DNA from: Candidatus Onthovivens merdipullorum
GTDB taxonomy: Bacteria; Bacillota_I; Bacilli_A; RFN20; CAG-826
DNA length: 36,247 nucleotides
NCBI GenBank assembly: GCA_017694345.1
Contig: JADIMY010000126.1
Coordinates: 1 to 36,247 of the forward strand
Direction: 5' to 3'
Shown here: positions 17,107-27,730 of the stretch, one piece after another
How positions within the stretch are numbered: the first letter of the stretch is position 1
Layout: each line of letters begins with the position of its first letter
Made by a program: the position numbers and the translations under genes
The notes under the pieces: generated by a model
What the model saw: the letters and a program-made list of their open reading frames with translations, nothing else
Databases searched by the model: none
What the model was told of the DNA's origin: nothing

Positions 17107-19734
17107 TTATTCAGCAGTTTTAGTAGGAATTAATCCTAATTTTTCAGCTTCTTCTAATGTATGATATTGGAAACCTGACATACTGACATTACTTTTTGCG
17201 CTACTTCTCCAACCAAAACCTGTATCTTTGTAATCGTTTGCATTATAGACTTCTTTTACTGTACTAGTTGGATCAGGGTTATTACTTTCAAAAACTAATT
17301 CATCACCAACATAAAGAACGAAATAATCACCATAATCAATTACTTTGAAGTGAGCTGTAAATCCTACACCATTGGTTCGATAATCGGTTAATTGTTTATT
17401 GAATATTGGTGGATATGTTGAATCATTTGGTTTACTTCCTTGTATTTCAGACCAACCACCATTTAAAATTCGACCAACTTGTAATTTTCCTTTAGTTAGT
17501 CCGATTTGAACTGTAACATAGTTACAACCAGTTTGATAACTTGCAGCTTCACTATTTTCAATATCAAAATGACCTCTCCAAGCAATTCCAACAGCACCTT
17601 CTGCTTTTCCACTAATTTCAATATCAGCTTCATAAACACCGCGTACATCTGTTACATCATCATATCCTTTAATAAAAATATATGGATATGCTGTATTACC
17701 AAGCATATTTATTTTTGCTGGTTCCTTAATAAACTGTAACTTACTAAAATCACCAGTTATGGCACTATCTAATCCGGTAACTAACTCAGTAATTGATTCA
17801 TCAAAACCAAACACACCTTCTTGCCCAGGTATTAAACCACCTAAATCAGCATTCTTTAAAATACCTTTTGTCCAATCTTGTCTATAAACGGCTTCAAATG
17901 TTGTAAATGTATCTGTGATTGTAAATTCACCAGTAACTTTATCACCATTAATAGTCCAGTGTAAAAATTCTCTACCATTTGCAACCTCATCGCTTGGTCT
18001 ATAATTATCTAAATTAATAGTTTTTGAATCTTCTTCTGTTAAAACTACTGTTTCACAAACCTTATCATCGCTAGAAAATCTTACAAGCATTCCACCTGTA
18101 GTATCATAAACAGCAAAGAAATCATAAACTAATTGAGTATTAATATTAATTACACCACTTACTTCTTCTCCATTAAGTTCCCAATGATCAAAAGGATAAG
18201 CAATTCCTTGAACTTCTAATGGTTCAGGAACAGGTAAAGTTGATAAATCTAGCGAATTATTCTCATCAAGATTAACCTTTTGTGAATGTGCTAGCGAAAC
18301 AGGAGTGCCAGTTAATTCTTCATTACCAATATAGAAATTCAATGTTACTTCTTTTGTCCAAGAGGCATATAAAGTTATTGGTTCAGTAGCAATTTCGTTA
18401 ACATCATATGGTTCTTTAAACTCTTTATCTTTATACCAACCAGCAAATACGCCATTTTGACTAGTTGGTACTGGAAGCTTACCATAAATGTAGTCTATTT
18501 CCTTTGTTGATGTACCATCTTCAAAAGTACCACCATTAGCATCAAGCGTCACTTTCGTCATTGGTGTATATTTAAAATTACCAATGATTGCACCACTTGC
18601 GCCTTTACTAGCTCTAACACCAAATCCTGTACCAGTAAAGTGAGCTGAGTCATATGTTCTGCCGTTAGGACTACTTGAATCTGCTGGTTCACCATAGTTA
18701 TAATCATAAACTAAAGCATCATCGACATAAGCTTTAAATGAATCGCCATTGTCGACAACTTTTAAATGTAACGAGCCTTGTTCTTTGCCACTCTTTAAAG
18801 CTGCAACTTTTTCAGTATAAGATTCTGGTAAAACTGTTGGTTTACTACCTTTCATTTGACCAAAACCATCTTCAAAAGTTATGCTCCCTACTTGAATTGT
18901 ATTTTTATCAAGTCCAAGTTGTACTGTCATATAATCACTATTTGCTTCCCAAGATTTATCTGCATTATTAAATGTTCCTCTCCAAGCAATGCCTACTGCA
19001 CCACTAGAAATATTAGAACCTTCAGCAAAACTTATATCACATTCATAAATACCACGAGCATCTGTAATTTCTCCTTCATATAAGTTCCAGTTTACATTAC
19101 CAGTAACTCTATAATAACCATTGCCTTCATCCTCAAGATTTTGTTCTTTAGGAACATTAGTTTCATCATAAACTGCACTAATATAGTAGATAGACTCATT
19201 AGCGACAAAGGAATTAGTGAAATCTTCACCTAAAACTAAATTTCCATTAGTATCTAAAGTAGCAAATACCCATTTAACAAATGGACATTCTGCTCCTTTA
19301 ATTGTTACATCATCATCGTAACCTGCTAAATCTTCAACACTAAATTCTTCACCTTTTCTAACGATGATATCTTCATAATTACCAGCACTACCATAATAAA
19401 CAGAAATTTTACTTCCTTCAGTCCAATCGGCGTATAAAGTTACATCACTTTCAGGAGTATAAGGAGAGCTAATTTCTTGGCCAGTTAAATCTTCGTTTAA
19501 ATACCAGCCTTCAAAGAAATAACTTACTCCATCAACAGTTTTTGTTGGAGTAGGTAAATTAAGTGCTGTTCCTGTATAAGTCATATCAGGAACATTACTT
19601 CCACCATCCGTATTAAATTTAACAGTGTATTTAACTTCTTGTTTTTCTTCATCATGGCAAGATGCAAGACCAATAGTCATTGCGAATAAACTTGCTAAAC
19701 TCAATACACATAAACTAGATTTTTTCTTTGACAT
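17107..19734 (-). CDS. lipoprotein with InlB-type (Listeria-Bacteroides) repeats and two duplicated concanavalin-like domains
   Basis: Lipobox GLASC; KFNTDGGSNVPDM...FEGWYLNEDLTG...LYADWTE and LDANGGTFEDG...FAGWYKDKEF...LYASWTK repeats; GAVGIAWRGTF/GAVGIAWRGHF domain duplicated. Confidence 0.85.
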   Translation of the reverse strand: MSKKKSSLCVLSLASLFAMTIGLASCHDEEKQEVKYTVKFNTDGGSNVPDMTYTGTALNLPTPTKTVDGVSYFFEGWYLNEDLTGQEISSPYTPESDVTLYADWTEGSKISVYYGSAGNYEDIIVRKGEEFSVEDLAGYDDDVTIKGAECPFVKWVFATLDTNGNLVLGEDFTNSFVANESIYYISAVYDETNVPKEQNLEDEGNGYYRVTGNVNWNLYEGEITDARGIYECDISFAEGSNISSGAVGIAWRGTFNNADKSWEANSDYMTVQLGLDKNTIQVGSITFEDGFGQMKGSKPTVLPESYTEKVAALKSGKEQGSLHLKVVDNGDSFKAYVDDALVYDYNYGEPADSSSPNGRTYDSAHFTGTGFGVRASKGASGAIIGNFKYTPMTKVTLDANGGTFEDGTSTKEIDYIYGKLPVPTSQNGVFAGWYKDKEFKEPYDVNEIATEPITLYASWTKEVTLNFYIGNEELTGTPVSLAHSQKVNLDENNSLDLSTLPVPEPLEVQGIAYPFDHWELNGEEVSGVININTQLVYDFFAVYDTTGGMLVRFSSDDKVCETVVLTEEDSKTINLDNYRPSDEVANGREFLHWTINGDKVTGEFTITDTFTTFEAVYRQDWTKGILKNADLGGLIPGQEGVFGFDESITELVTGLDSAITGDFSKLQFIKEPAKINMLGNTAYPYIFIKGYDDVTDVRGVYEADIEISGKAEGAVGIAWRGHFDIENSEAASYQTGCNYVTVQIGLTKGKLQVGRILNGGWSEIQGSKPNDSTYPPIFNKQLTDYRTNGVGFTAHFKVIDYGDYFVLYVGDELVFESNNPDPTSTVKEVYNANDYKDTGFGWRSSAKSNVSMSGFQYHTLEEAEKLGLIPTKTAE

Positions 19735-19752
19735 TATTATTTCCTCCCTAGT

Positions 19753-20427
19753 TTAATATTTATATTCGCTAGTGATAGATAAGTTTGTGTAAGAAACGCC
19801 ACTACCTCCAGCTCTTAATCCATAAGAAGTTCCCATAATAGGGTTTTTGTCTTTATATCCGCCTATAAGTTCGTCATTTGCGTAACAAAGTATTTTTGTT
19901 CCTTTTAAAATAACTTTAAGTTTTACATCAGTTCCAACAGAATATCCAGGAATTGTTGTAACTAATAATTCACTCCAGTTACCATAATCGGTTTTTCCTA
20001 AATAAGCCGTTCCATCTTTACTTACAAAATAAAAATAATAGGCAACATTCCCTTCCCAAAAGGTGTCAAGACCATTATCTTCTACGCAAAAGATAATTCC
20101 AGCATCGCAAGCAATACTTTCATTAATTGTAACTTCAATAGTTCCATAGCTAAATGGAGTGGTTCTATCAAATAAAATTGTATTTTGTTTATAGGTTGAA
20201 ATAGTTTGATCCTCTCCAATTCCTAATATTGCAGCTGCTTCATCATCATAAATTGCGTTATTAGCAAAATCATACTCGTATTTTATTGAGTCATCATATT
20301 GAGGAATATTAATTGTTACATCGTCTTCTTCTTCACAATAAATAGGTTCGTGATTATTTCCTTGCTTACAGCCCATTAACCCTAAACTAATTAATGTGCA
20401 TAGAAACAATACAATTTTTCTTTTCAT
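19753..20427 (-). CDS. small lipoprotein with concanavalin/LamG-like domain
   Basis: Lipobox GLMGC; beta-rich sequence ending GLRAGGSGVSYTNLSITSEYKY, similar to the C-terminus of the 25238 GH43. Confidence 0.75.
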   Translation of the reverse strand: MKRKIVLFLCTLISLGLMGCKQGNNHEPIYCEEEDDVTINIPQYDDSIKYEYDFANNAIYDDEAAAILGIGEDQTISTYKQNTILFDRTTPFSYGTIEVTINESIACDAGIIFCVEDNGLDTFWEGNVAYYFYFVSKDGTAYLGKTDYGNWSELLVTTIPGYSVGTDVKLKVILKGTKILCYANDELIGGYKDKNPIMGTSYGLRAGGSGVSYTNLSITSEYKY

Positions 20428-20443
20428 AAACTAAAATCCTCCA

Positions 20444-22120
20444 TTAAAAGATTCTTTCTTCGGTTAATAAATCAAAGATATGTATTTTGTCTTTATTAAA
20501 ATGCATCGAAACGACATCTCCTTCTTTTAAAGGAATATTCGCTTCAATCTTTGATATAAAGTCTTGATTATTTAAATTAAAGTGAATGTAATACTCACTA
20601 CCTAATAGTTCTCTTACTTCGATATTTACTTTAAAGCTTTCATCGTTTTCACCTAAATCAATATCTTCAGGGCGAATTCCAAATAGAACTTCTTCAGTTT
20701 TATTTTCTTTAGCTTTTTTTAAATCCTTAATTAATTTATTTAGTTTTTGTAAATCAATATTTTCTTCACTATTTGATAAGTATAAGAACTCTTTAATAAA
20801 AGTAAGATAAACTTTATTTAACTCTTCATATTTATTTTCATTTACTTCAAAAAAAGTTAAGTTTTGCAAGGTTTTTGAAATTAATTCAATATATTTTTCT
20901 AAATCTTTAGTCAATGATTTAATTTGCTTTTTAATAAAATCAATATGGATTTTGTTGTTTAATAAATCAATATTTGATTCACTAATTATATTTTCATCTA
21001 ACCCCACTTTAAGAGCTTCTTCTTTTACTTCGTTAAAAGAAGAAATATTTTCTTTTAATTTCTTAAACGATCTTGAATTAATAAATCTTTCAAAATAAAG
21101 ATTTTTATAATTTTCAACTTTAGCTAGTTCTTTTTCAATTTCTTTATTATAAAAATCTTTAAGTATATTATTAAAATCTTCTTTTAAAAATAAAGTTAAA
21201 CCGTTATTAAAAATAAGTTTATTTTCATCTAATTTAACTTTAATAATATTCATCGCAGGACTCCCAATAAAGGTTGCCACAAATGTATTTATAGGATGAG
21301 AATAAATTTCTTCAGGTGTTCCAATTTGTTGGATATAACCTTTATTCATAACTACGATCCTGCTTGCCATTGTCATAGCTTCAATTTGATCATGAGTAAC
21401 ATATATTGTCGTCGTATTTAAAGCTTTATGAAGCTTAACAATTTCACTTCTCATTTGAACACGAAGTTTAGCATCTAAGTTACTTAAAGGTTCATCCATT
21501 AAGAAAACTTTAGCATCACGAACAATTGCTCTACCTAAAGCAACTCTTTGGCATTGTCCACCACTTAGTGCACTTGGTTTTCTATTTAAATATTCGGTAA
21601 TTTGTAATATTTCTGCCGCTTTTAAAACTCTTTTTTCAATCTCATCTTTCTTAACATGATTTACTTTTAATCCAAAAGCCATATTTTCATAAACAGTCAT
21701 ATGTGGATAAAGTGCATAGCTTTGAAAAACCATTCCAATATTTCGATCTTTTGGAGGAAGTTCATTAGCATAAACTCCATCAATAAATAAATCACCACTA
21801 GTGATTTCTTCTAGACCAGCAATCATTCTTAAAGTTGTCGATTTACCACAACCACTAGGACCAACTAAAACAATAAATTCATGACTAGAAATATTTAAAT
21901 TAAAATCGAAGACAGCTTGAACGTGATTATCGTAAATTTTATTAATGTGCTTTAAAGATATAAAAGCATTTGAATCATCGATATGTTCTTCTTTCTTATG
22001 AGCTTTTTCTTCACTTAAGACCTTTTTATGAAATTTTTCTCTTTCTTTTTGAAGAACTTTTTGCTCTTTTTCAACCTTAATTCGTTCAAGTATTTTTATC
22101 TTTAAATCCTGAAAATTCAT
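20444..22120 (-). CDS. second MsmK-type sugar ABC ATPase with charged N-terminal extension and helical insertion
   Basis: Walker [11 protein letters not shown], signature [48 protein letters not shown] beta region displaced by ~165 residues of Lys/Glu-rich helix. Confidence 0.92.
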   Translation of the reverse strand: MNFQDLKIKILERIKVEKEQKVLQKEREKFHKKVLSEEKAHKKEEHIDDSNAFISLKHINKIYDNHVQAVFDFNLNISSHEFIVLVGPSGCGKSTTLRMIAGLEEITSGDLFIDGVYANELPPKDRNIGMVFQSYALYPHMTVYENMAFGLKVNHVKKDEIEKRVLKAAEILQITEYLNRKPSALSGGQCQRVALGRAIVRDAKVFLMDEPLSNLDAKLRVQMRSEIVKLHKALNTTTIYVTHDQIEAMTMASRIVVMNKGYIQQIGTPEEIYSHPINTFVATFIGSPAMNIIKVKLDENKLIFNNGLTLFLKEDFNNILKDFYNKEIEKELAKVENYKNLYFERFINSRSFKKLKENISSFNEVKEEALKVGLDENIISESNIDLLNNKIHIDFIKKQIKSLTKDLEKYIELISKTLQNLTFFEVNENKYEELNKVYLTFIKEFLYLSNSEENIDLQKLNKLIKDLKKAKENKTEEVLFGIRPEDIDLGENDESFKVNIEVRELLGSEYYIHFNLNNQDFISKIEANIPLKEGDVVSMHFNKDKIHIFDLLTEERIF

Positions 22121-22140
22121 AAATTATTAATATCTATTAA

Positions 22141-23391
22141 TTAAAGAGAAACAGGAATATCTACACGATAATCGAATTTTCTTACACAATAAGATAAATT
22201 GTTATCGCTATCTAATGTGTAATAAAATACTGACCAAAGTCTATCACTTGTTGTAAATGAAGGAGTTTTTGTAACACCTAAAGTATGAACTTCTAATTCA
22301 TTACCATTAGCGTCTTTCGCAGTTAATTCAGGAATTCCTTCACTTCCGGTTATTTGACCAATAGTTGAAAGTAACTCTTTAGTAAAAATCCAATAATCTT
22401 GATTTTGATAAGTACTAACGGCTTCAGCAAGTTCAGGATTATATAAACCTAAAACTTTGGCAATTTCAGGATAATCTACAATACGATTATGGAAAGTGAC
22501 TCCAGTTGTATTAGCTTCTTTTTCTAGTGCAGTAATCTTAATATTATCAATCCAAACAGTAGATTCACCAGCATCGTCATCATTATAATAGCCAAATACT
22601 AAAGCTAATTTAACATTTTGGAAATCTTCAGTTGATGTAATTGGAAACTTAAAATGTTGCCACTCTTTCGAAGTTTTTTGACTCCAACCATTAGTTGAAT
22701 ATGTATCGACATATGTATAAGGATCTTCTTTCATTTCTAAAGTAATGCCAATATTTCTTTCAGTATCACTTTTTGCATCAAATTCAACTAAATATGTTGT
22801 ATGAGCTTTTGTCACAAGTCCTTGAAATTCAAGCTGATTATCATACCAATATTGTCCAGGATTAGTAACATTTACTTGTAAACATCCTTTTGCAGTTGAG
22901 CTAGAATCTGAATCATCCGAAGTAACTCCTCTATATGTAATATTTGCTCCAGTTTGACCATTCACCCAAGTTTTTACATCATTAACGATGCCATTATTAA
23001 AACTTCCATTAGAGATATATGCTCCAGCTTGTACAACAAGTCTTCTTTGAAGTGTACCATTATGTTCATTATCAATTGCGACTTCCCCATTATAGGCTCT
23101 TAATGTAATTGTATAGCTACGAGCAACTTCGGTATTAACATTATTTGTTTCAACTTTAACTGTTAATTTTTCGCCATTTTCTCCTGTTGCAGTTACGCCA
23201 CTAGTTAAAAATTCATCAGTTAATGTTGCGCCTTGACTAATTGTTAAAACAGAAGGTTTATTCCATGTAACATTTGTTTGCATTGCTTCAATATCTACAG
23301 TAGAATCACCTTCATTACAGCTAGTAAGAACCATTAAAGGACTCATCAATAAACATAAGCTTGATAAGGATATCATAAAACCTTTTTTCAT
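22141..23391 (-). CDS. lipoprotein with CBM4/9-like module
   Basis: Track start is GTG at 23397; ATG at 23391 is a better start (MKKGFMISLSSLCLLMSPLMVLTSC, GGGGGAG RBS). ISNGSFNNG...WQHFKFPITS...LVFGYYNDDDAGESTVWIDNIKITAL resembles CBM_4_9. Confidence 0.8.
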   Translation of the reverse strand: MKKGFMISLSSLCLLMSPLMVLTSCNEGDSTVDIEAMQTNVTWNKPSVLTISQGATLTDEFLTSGVTATGENGEKLTVKVETNNVNTEVARSYTITLRAYNGEVAIDNEHNGTLQRRLVVQAGAYISNGSFNNGIVNDVKTWVNGQTGANITYRGVTSDDSDSSSTAKGCLQVNVTNPGQYWYDNQLEFQGLVTKAHTTYLVEFDAKSDTERNIGITLEMKEDPYTYVDTYSTNGWSQKTSKEWQHFKFPITSTEDFQNVKLALVFGYYNDDDAGESTVWIDNIKITALEKEANTTGVTFHNRIVDYPEIAKVLGLYNPELAEAVSTYQNQDYWIFTKELLSTIGQITGSEGIPELTAKDANGNELEVHTLGVTKTPSFTTSDRLWSVFYYTLDSDNNLSYCVRKFDYRVDIPVSL

Positions 23392-23429
23392 ATACACTCC
23401 CCCAAAAAGTTACTTTTCTTTTTATAAAA

Positions 23430-24041
23430 TTATTTTAAATTTTCAGCACTTAAATTATTATGTACACCTTGCACACAATTTTCTTTTATCCGTAAATATA
23501 AAAGAAAATAATTAGCATTATAAAAATCTCTAATATCTAAACTAGTTAGTTCAATAAACTTTTCTAATCTTTGATTAAAAGTATTTCGATGTATGAATAA
23601 ATATTTTGAAGTTAATAAGGCATTCCTATTAGCTTCTAAATAAATTTTCATCGTATTAATTAAATAATCTGGAACATTATTAAATTCTTTAATGATGTCT
23701 AAATTATAGTTTTTTAGATTATTTAAATTGAAATATAAAACTAAGTCATATAAAGAAAAGATTTTATTTTTATAAAACTTAAAACTATCATTAAGTAGTT
23801 CAAAATAATACTTATTAACTTTATGTGTGATCAAAATATTAATATCGATATTTAAATCGACATTAATATTTTTAATAACACTATCTAAAATAATATAAAG
23901 ATCATCTTCACTATAAAAATAACCTAAATCATCATTTAAAAAATAAATAGAAATTTCTTCTTTACTTAAATCTTTAAAGATATTTACTAAAAATTCTTTT
24001 TTAGTAAATCCATTTATTTTAAATAGATAATATCTAATCAT
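23430..24041 (-). CDS. PucR/CdaR-type HTH transcriptional regulator
   Basis: C-terminus TMKIYLEANRNALLTSKYLFIHRNTFNQRLEKFIELTSLDIRDFYNANYFLLYLRI matches the PucR C-terminal HTH pattern (HRNT...RLE...TGLDLRD...LLLHLAL). Confidence 0.75.
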   Translation of the reverse strand: MIRYYLFKINGFTKKEFLVNIFKDLSKEEISIYFLNDDLGYFYSEDDLYIILDSVIKNINVDLNIDINILITHKVNKYYFELLNDSFKFYKNKIFSLYDLVLYFNLNNLKNYNLDIIKEFNNVPDYLINTMKIYLEANRNALLTSKYLFIHRNTFNQRLEKFIELTSLDIRDFYNANYFLLYLRIKENCVQGVHNNLSAENLK

Positions 24042-25230
24042 TTTTATTTACGATGCTATCGATATCTCTAACCTTTTTATATTCAAACAAAATTGTATTA
24101 GAGATATATTCTTCAAATAATCTTTTATCTTTATTGATAATTCCAAAAACTATATTAATAACTAATATAAACATTGAAATTAAAATTAAATAAAAAATTG
24201 TAAAGCTAAAATTACCAATATTAAATAGACTAAAAGATAAACCAATACTACCAATTGTAAATACACTAACTACAATATTTACCCAATATATTTCAATAAA
24301 GAAAAAGATGCTTTTAATTAACGGCTGGTAAAATTTAATTTTTCTATCTTTATAATCAAATAATCTAGTTTTACTAGATAATTCACCTAGCGTATAAAAA
24401 TCTTTATTAACTAAAGGAATAACTACCATTAAGATAATAAAAGAAATTAAATAGGATAAAGTATTAGTAATAACACTTTCTTTAACTAACTCATTAAAAT
24501 GCGTGTTATAAACTTCATAAGCTTCTTTAAATGGAGTGTAGTTATTAAATAAACTAAATGAGTTATTCAATGTATCAATAAAAAATTCTTTTAAATTCTC
24601 AAAAATTACTTTTCCTGTCTCATTATTACTATTTAAATAAAGATAAGAATAAAGATCACTAGCATATTCTTCTTTTAGATAATAAAAATCATTTTCATTA
24701 AAACTAAAATAATCATAGTTACTTCTTAAAGGGTTTAATATTGTATTATTAAAGTAAATTATTGGAGTAGTTGAATAATCAATCACAAAACCTTTATCAA
24801 GATTATTAGGAATAAAGGTTACATAAAAGTAAGCTAAATAATCATTGTCGATACTAGCTTCACTATAAATAGATAAATCTATTTCATCGATATTTTTGAA
24901 TATTTCTTTACTACCTTCATTATAGGCTTTTATTAGATGTTGATTTATATATTTAATAAATAAATCATCACTTGAAATAGGCTCATTAACTTTTTTGTTA
25001 TTTAGATCATATAAATCTATGAGTTTAGCTTCACTTTCCATTTTGTAAATATCGTTTACTGTTTCATTTACTACACTTTTGTTATTTAAATAATTAGGAG
25101 TAATTTCTAATACCTTTATTCCTACTAAATTAAAGACTATAGTACAAATTAAAACATATAAACAATCAAAGAAATAATTGGATATTTTTTTAAAAATCCC
25201 TGCAAAACTAAACTCTTTTTTAAATTTCAT
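24034..25230 (-). CDS. RDD-like multi-pass membrane protein with large N-terminal extracytoplasmic region
   Basis: TM near the N-terminus (CLYVLICTIVFNLVGI), ~200-residue polar segment, then three more TMs; C-terminal NKDKRLFEEYISNTILFEYKK recalls RDD. Overlaps the PucR-like gene by 8 nt. Confidence 0.6.
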   Translation of the reverse strand: MKFKKEFSFAGIFKKISNYFFDCLYVLICTIVFNLVGIKVLEITPNYLNNKSVVNETVNDIYKMESEAKLIDLYDLNNKKVNEPISSDDLFIKYINQHLIKAYNEGSKEIFKNIDEIDLSIYSEASIDNDYLAYFYVTFIPNNLDKGFVIDYSTTPIIYFNNTILNPLRSNYDYFSFNENDFYYLKEEYASDLYSYLYLNSNNETGKVIFENLKEFFIDTLNNSFSLFNNYTPFKEAYEVYNTHFNELVKESVITNTLSYLISFIILMVVIPLVNKDFYTLGELSSKTRLFDYKDRKIKFYQPLIKSIFFFIEIYWVNIVVSVFTIGSIGLSFSLFNIGNFSFTIFYLILISMFILVINIVFGIINKDKRLFEEYISNTILFEYKKVRDIDSIVNKND

Positions 25231-25237
25231 CTTATTT

Positions 25238-27721
25238 TTATAAAGTCTTAATAGTTAAATTTTTATATGTAACACCAGCTCCACTAGTATATAAACCAAC
25301 ATATCCCCTAGTATTTCCTAAAGGGCTAAGATAGCTACACATAATCGTTCCATTTACATACATTGTGAGTTGTTTACCATCTTTCACAACACGGATATTG
25401 ATATCTTTAGCAACATCTATAGATCCATCATCGCTCCATCCAACTTCACCATATTGACTTAAATTATAATTGTAATCATCAATTGCAGCACTTCCATCGT
25501 TAGGACTTACATAGCAATAGTATCCTTGAATCGAGTTATAATCATCCCAGATTGAAAACGAAGCATTCTTTCCTGAAATGACTACCCCAGCAGTAGCTGT
25601 TGAAAAGTCATTATCAAAATTAAGTGTTACACTTACATCGACATCGCCTAAAGTTTCATCACCAAAATAGACTAATTGTCTAGTACCACTTAAAGCGTAA
25701 TGCCCACCATTTCTAATTTTCCATGTATTGACATAAGTCGCACCAGTCTTAACAAAATCAGTTAAATCATTACTATATGTTGTTAATATATTGCTAGTAT
25801 TATAAAAATCTAAATAAAGATAACTTACTTCATCACCAACATTATATAAAGATATATAGTTAACACCTTTATTTACTTTGATATTTCCTAGTTCTAAATA
25901 AAAATCGCTATATTCACTACTAGAATAATTAGGAATTGTATATTCAATAATGTCACCATCATTTACTCTTATACCAATCTTTTTACCAAGCGAAGAATGA
26001 GGAACTCTAATACTTACACCTTTAATAGAATCACTATCAAAATACATTTTATATGTCGCTCTATCTAAAGTATTTTTTAAGTCCATATAGTAACTACCAA
26101 TAATCGCATTATCATAGTAACTATCTATATCAACATTTGGAGTTACTTTAACTAATTCACTATCATTAAGTTTAGAAAGTTCTTCACTATAAGAATTGGC
26201 ATTTATTCTATCTTGATAAATATGATTATTTTCACTACTTCCTTCAGCGTAATTACTAAAACCAGTATATCCAATGGTAAACGAAGCTAAATCATTATAT
26301 CCAATTTTCCCAGCGTCAAACTCTGCTTCAAAATCATTTACAATTCGAATATTATCAAAAGTAATATCGAATTGATTATCTTTATAACTTAGTCTTAAAG
26401 TGTGTAATTTTGAAAAATCATAAGACTTTTGCAAGGTTTTTGAATAAATTTCACTTTCTACACCGTTATTTACTTTATTAACTTTTATAATGTTATTGTC
26501 AAAACTTGCATAGCTATAGTTAGCACTATCTTTATAAGAAAAAATCATCTTCGCACCAGTGCCTATTACATTATACTCAACTGTAAAAGCATCACCTGTA
26601 TCTTCATTTGTAAGTAAAAATCCATCAACTTTATTTAAATTCTCACCATTATAAGAATTAAAGATCGCTAACTCTGGATTTATATTATTAGTTAATTCAG
26701 GATGATCAACATTCATTAATGTTCCATCAAAATTAAGTTTAGCAATGTTATAACCTCTAATAGGACCACCACTGCTTCTTAAATTGTGGTAAGCGATATA
26801 ATACGAATCCATATTAGGTCCTAAAACTGTTGAAGAATGTCCTAAACCTTGATATTCATTACTTGTATTTAAAAGAATAGTATCTTCTTGAGTAAAAGCT
26901 TCGCTATTAAAGAAATCTTCATTTTCTGAATAACTATATCCGACTCTATAAGCTGAACTAGCAACATTAGTTCCAGTATAAGTTAAATAATATATACCAT
27001 CTCTTTCAAGTAAATATGGTCCTTCAGTCCAGTTACCAATCGAAGTATTATTAAAACGAACATTTTCTAAAAATCCATTCATTGAATCATTTAATAAATT
27101 ACCGACAATACTTCCAGAATCTGCTTTTAATAAATAAACATTTTCATCATTTCCATAAAAGAATGAACCATCAATATTAGTATCAAGTTCATTACTGCAT
27201 TTAACAAAAGGGCCTTCTGGACTATCGCTTTTTAACATAATATGTCCATTTCCAGCCGGAGACAATATCATATAGAAAGTTCCATTTTTATACATAACTT
27301 CAGGAGCATAAGCAGTTAAAGTAGATTCATCATTGCTAACATATCCATAAGGCAAACCTTCTCCAGTCATCGGTTCATAATGAACTAAATCAGTTGATTT
27401 ATAACCTCTTACCCCTTGATTACCATCCTTTGTCGAAACATATAAATAATAAGTTCCGTTCCATCTATATAAAAATGGATCACCAATCCCATATTCACTC
27501 CATTGGTTTTCTATTTGTTCATCATTAAAATTATTGGTATAAAAATCTTTATTAGTTAAAGTTTCGTTAGGAATTAGTTTTTCATCTTCATCTACTAAAT
27601 CACTAATCGTACCATTAAGTGATTTATAACTATCTCCACTTTTATTACAGCTAATTAAGCTAATTGTCAATAAACCTATTACTAAACTAGCTAAGATAAT
27701 TTTATTTTTCTTCATAGACAT
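25238..27721 (-). CDS. GH43-family lipoprotein glycosidase
   Basis: Lipobox LISC; GH43 motifs GDPFLYRWNGTYYLY, YAPEVMYKNGTFYM, IDGSFF, WTEGPYLLERDG; C-terminal concanavalin-like domain. The second ATG at 27715 is the likelier start. Confidence 0.88.
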   Translation of the reverse strand: MSMKKNKIILASLVIGLLTISLISCNKSGDSYKSLNGTISDLVDEDEKLIPNETLTNKDFYTNNFNDEQIENQWSEYGIGDPFLYRWNGTYYLYVSTKDGNQGVRGYKSTDLVHYEPMTGEGLPYGYVSNDESTLTAYAPEVMYKNGTFYMILSPAGNGHIMLKSDSPEGPFVKCSNELDTNIDGSFFYGNDENVYLLKADSGSIVGNLLNDSMNGFLENVRFNNTSIGNWTEGPYLLERDGIYYLTYTGTNVASSAYRVGYSYSENEDFFNSEAFTQEDTILLNTSNEYQGLGHSSTVLGPNMDSYYIAYHNLRSSGGPIRGYNIAKLNFDGTLMNVDHPELTNNINPELAIFNSYNGENLNKVDGFLLTNEDTGDAFTVEYNVIGTGAKMIFSYKDSANYSYASFDNNIIKVNKVNNGVESEIYSKTLQKSYDFSKLHTLRLSYKDNQFDITFDNIRIVNDFEAEFDAGKIGYNDLASFTIGYTGFSNYAEGSSENNHIYQDRINANSYSEELSKLNDSELVKVTPNVDIDSYYDNAIIGSYYMDLKNTLDRATYKMYFDSDSIKGVSIRVPHSSLGKKIGIRVNDGDIIEYTIPNYSSSEYSDFYLELGNIKVNKGVNYISLYNVGDEVSYLYLDFYNTSNILTTYSNDLTDFVKTGATYVNTWKIRNGGHYALSGTRQLVYFGDETLGDVDVSVTLNFDNDFSTATAGVVISGKNASFSIWDDYNSIQGYYCYVSPNDGSAAIDDYNYNLSQYGEVGWSDDGSIDVAKDINIRVVKDGKQLTMYVNGTIMCSYLSPLGNTRGYVGLYTSGAGVTYKNLTIKTL

Positions 27722-27730
27722 TTACCTCAA

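Noticed and set aside
17506-19083. Plus-strand ORFs 17506-17739, 18738-18971 and 18856-19083
   Set aside because: Antisense shadow frames of the duplicated lectin-like domains; their mutual resemblance follows from the sense-strand duplication.
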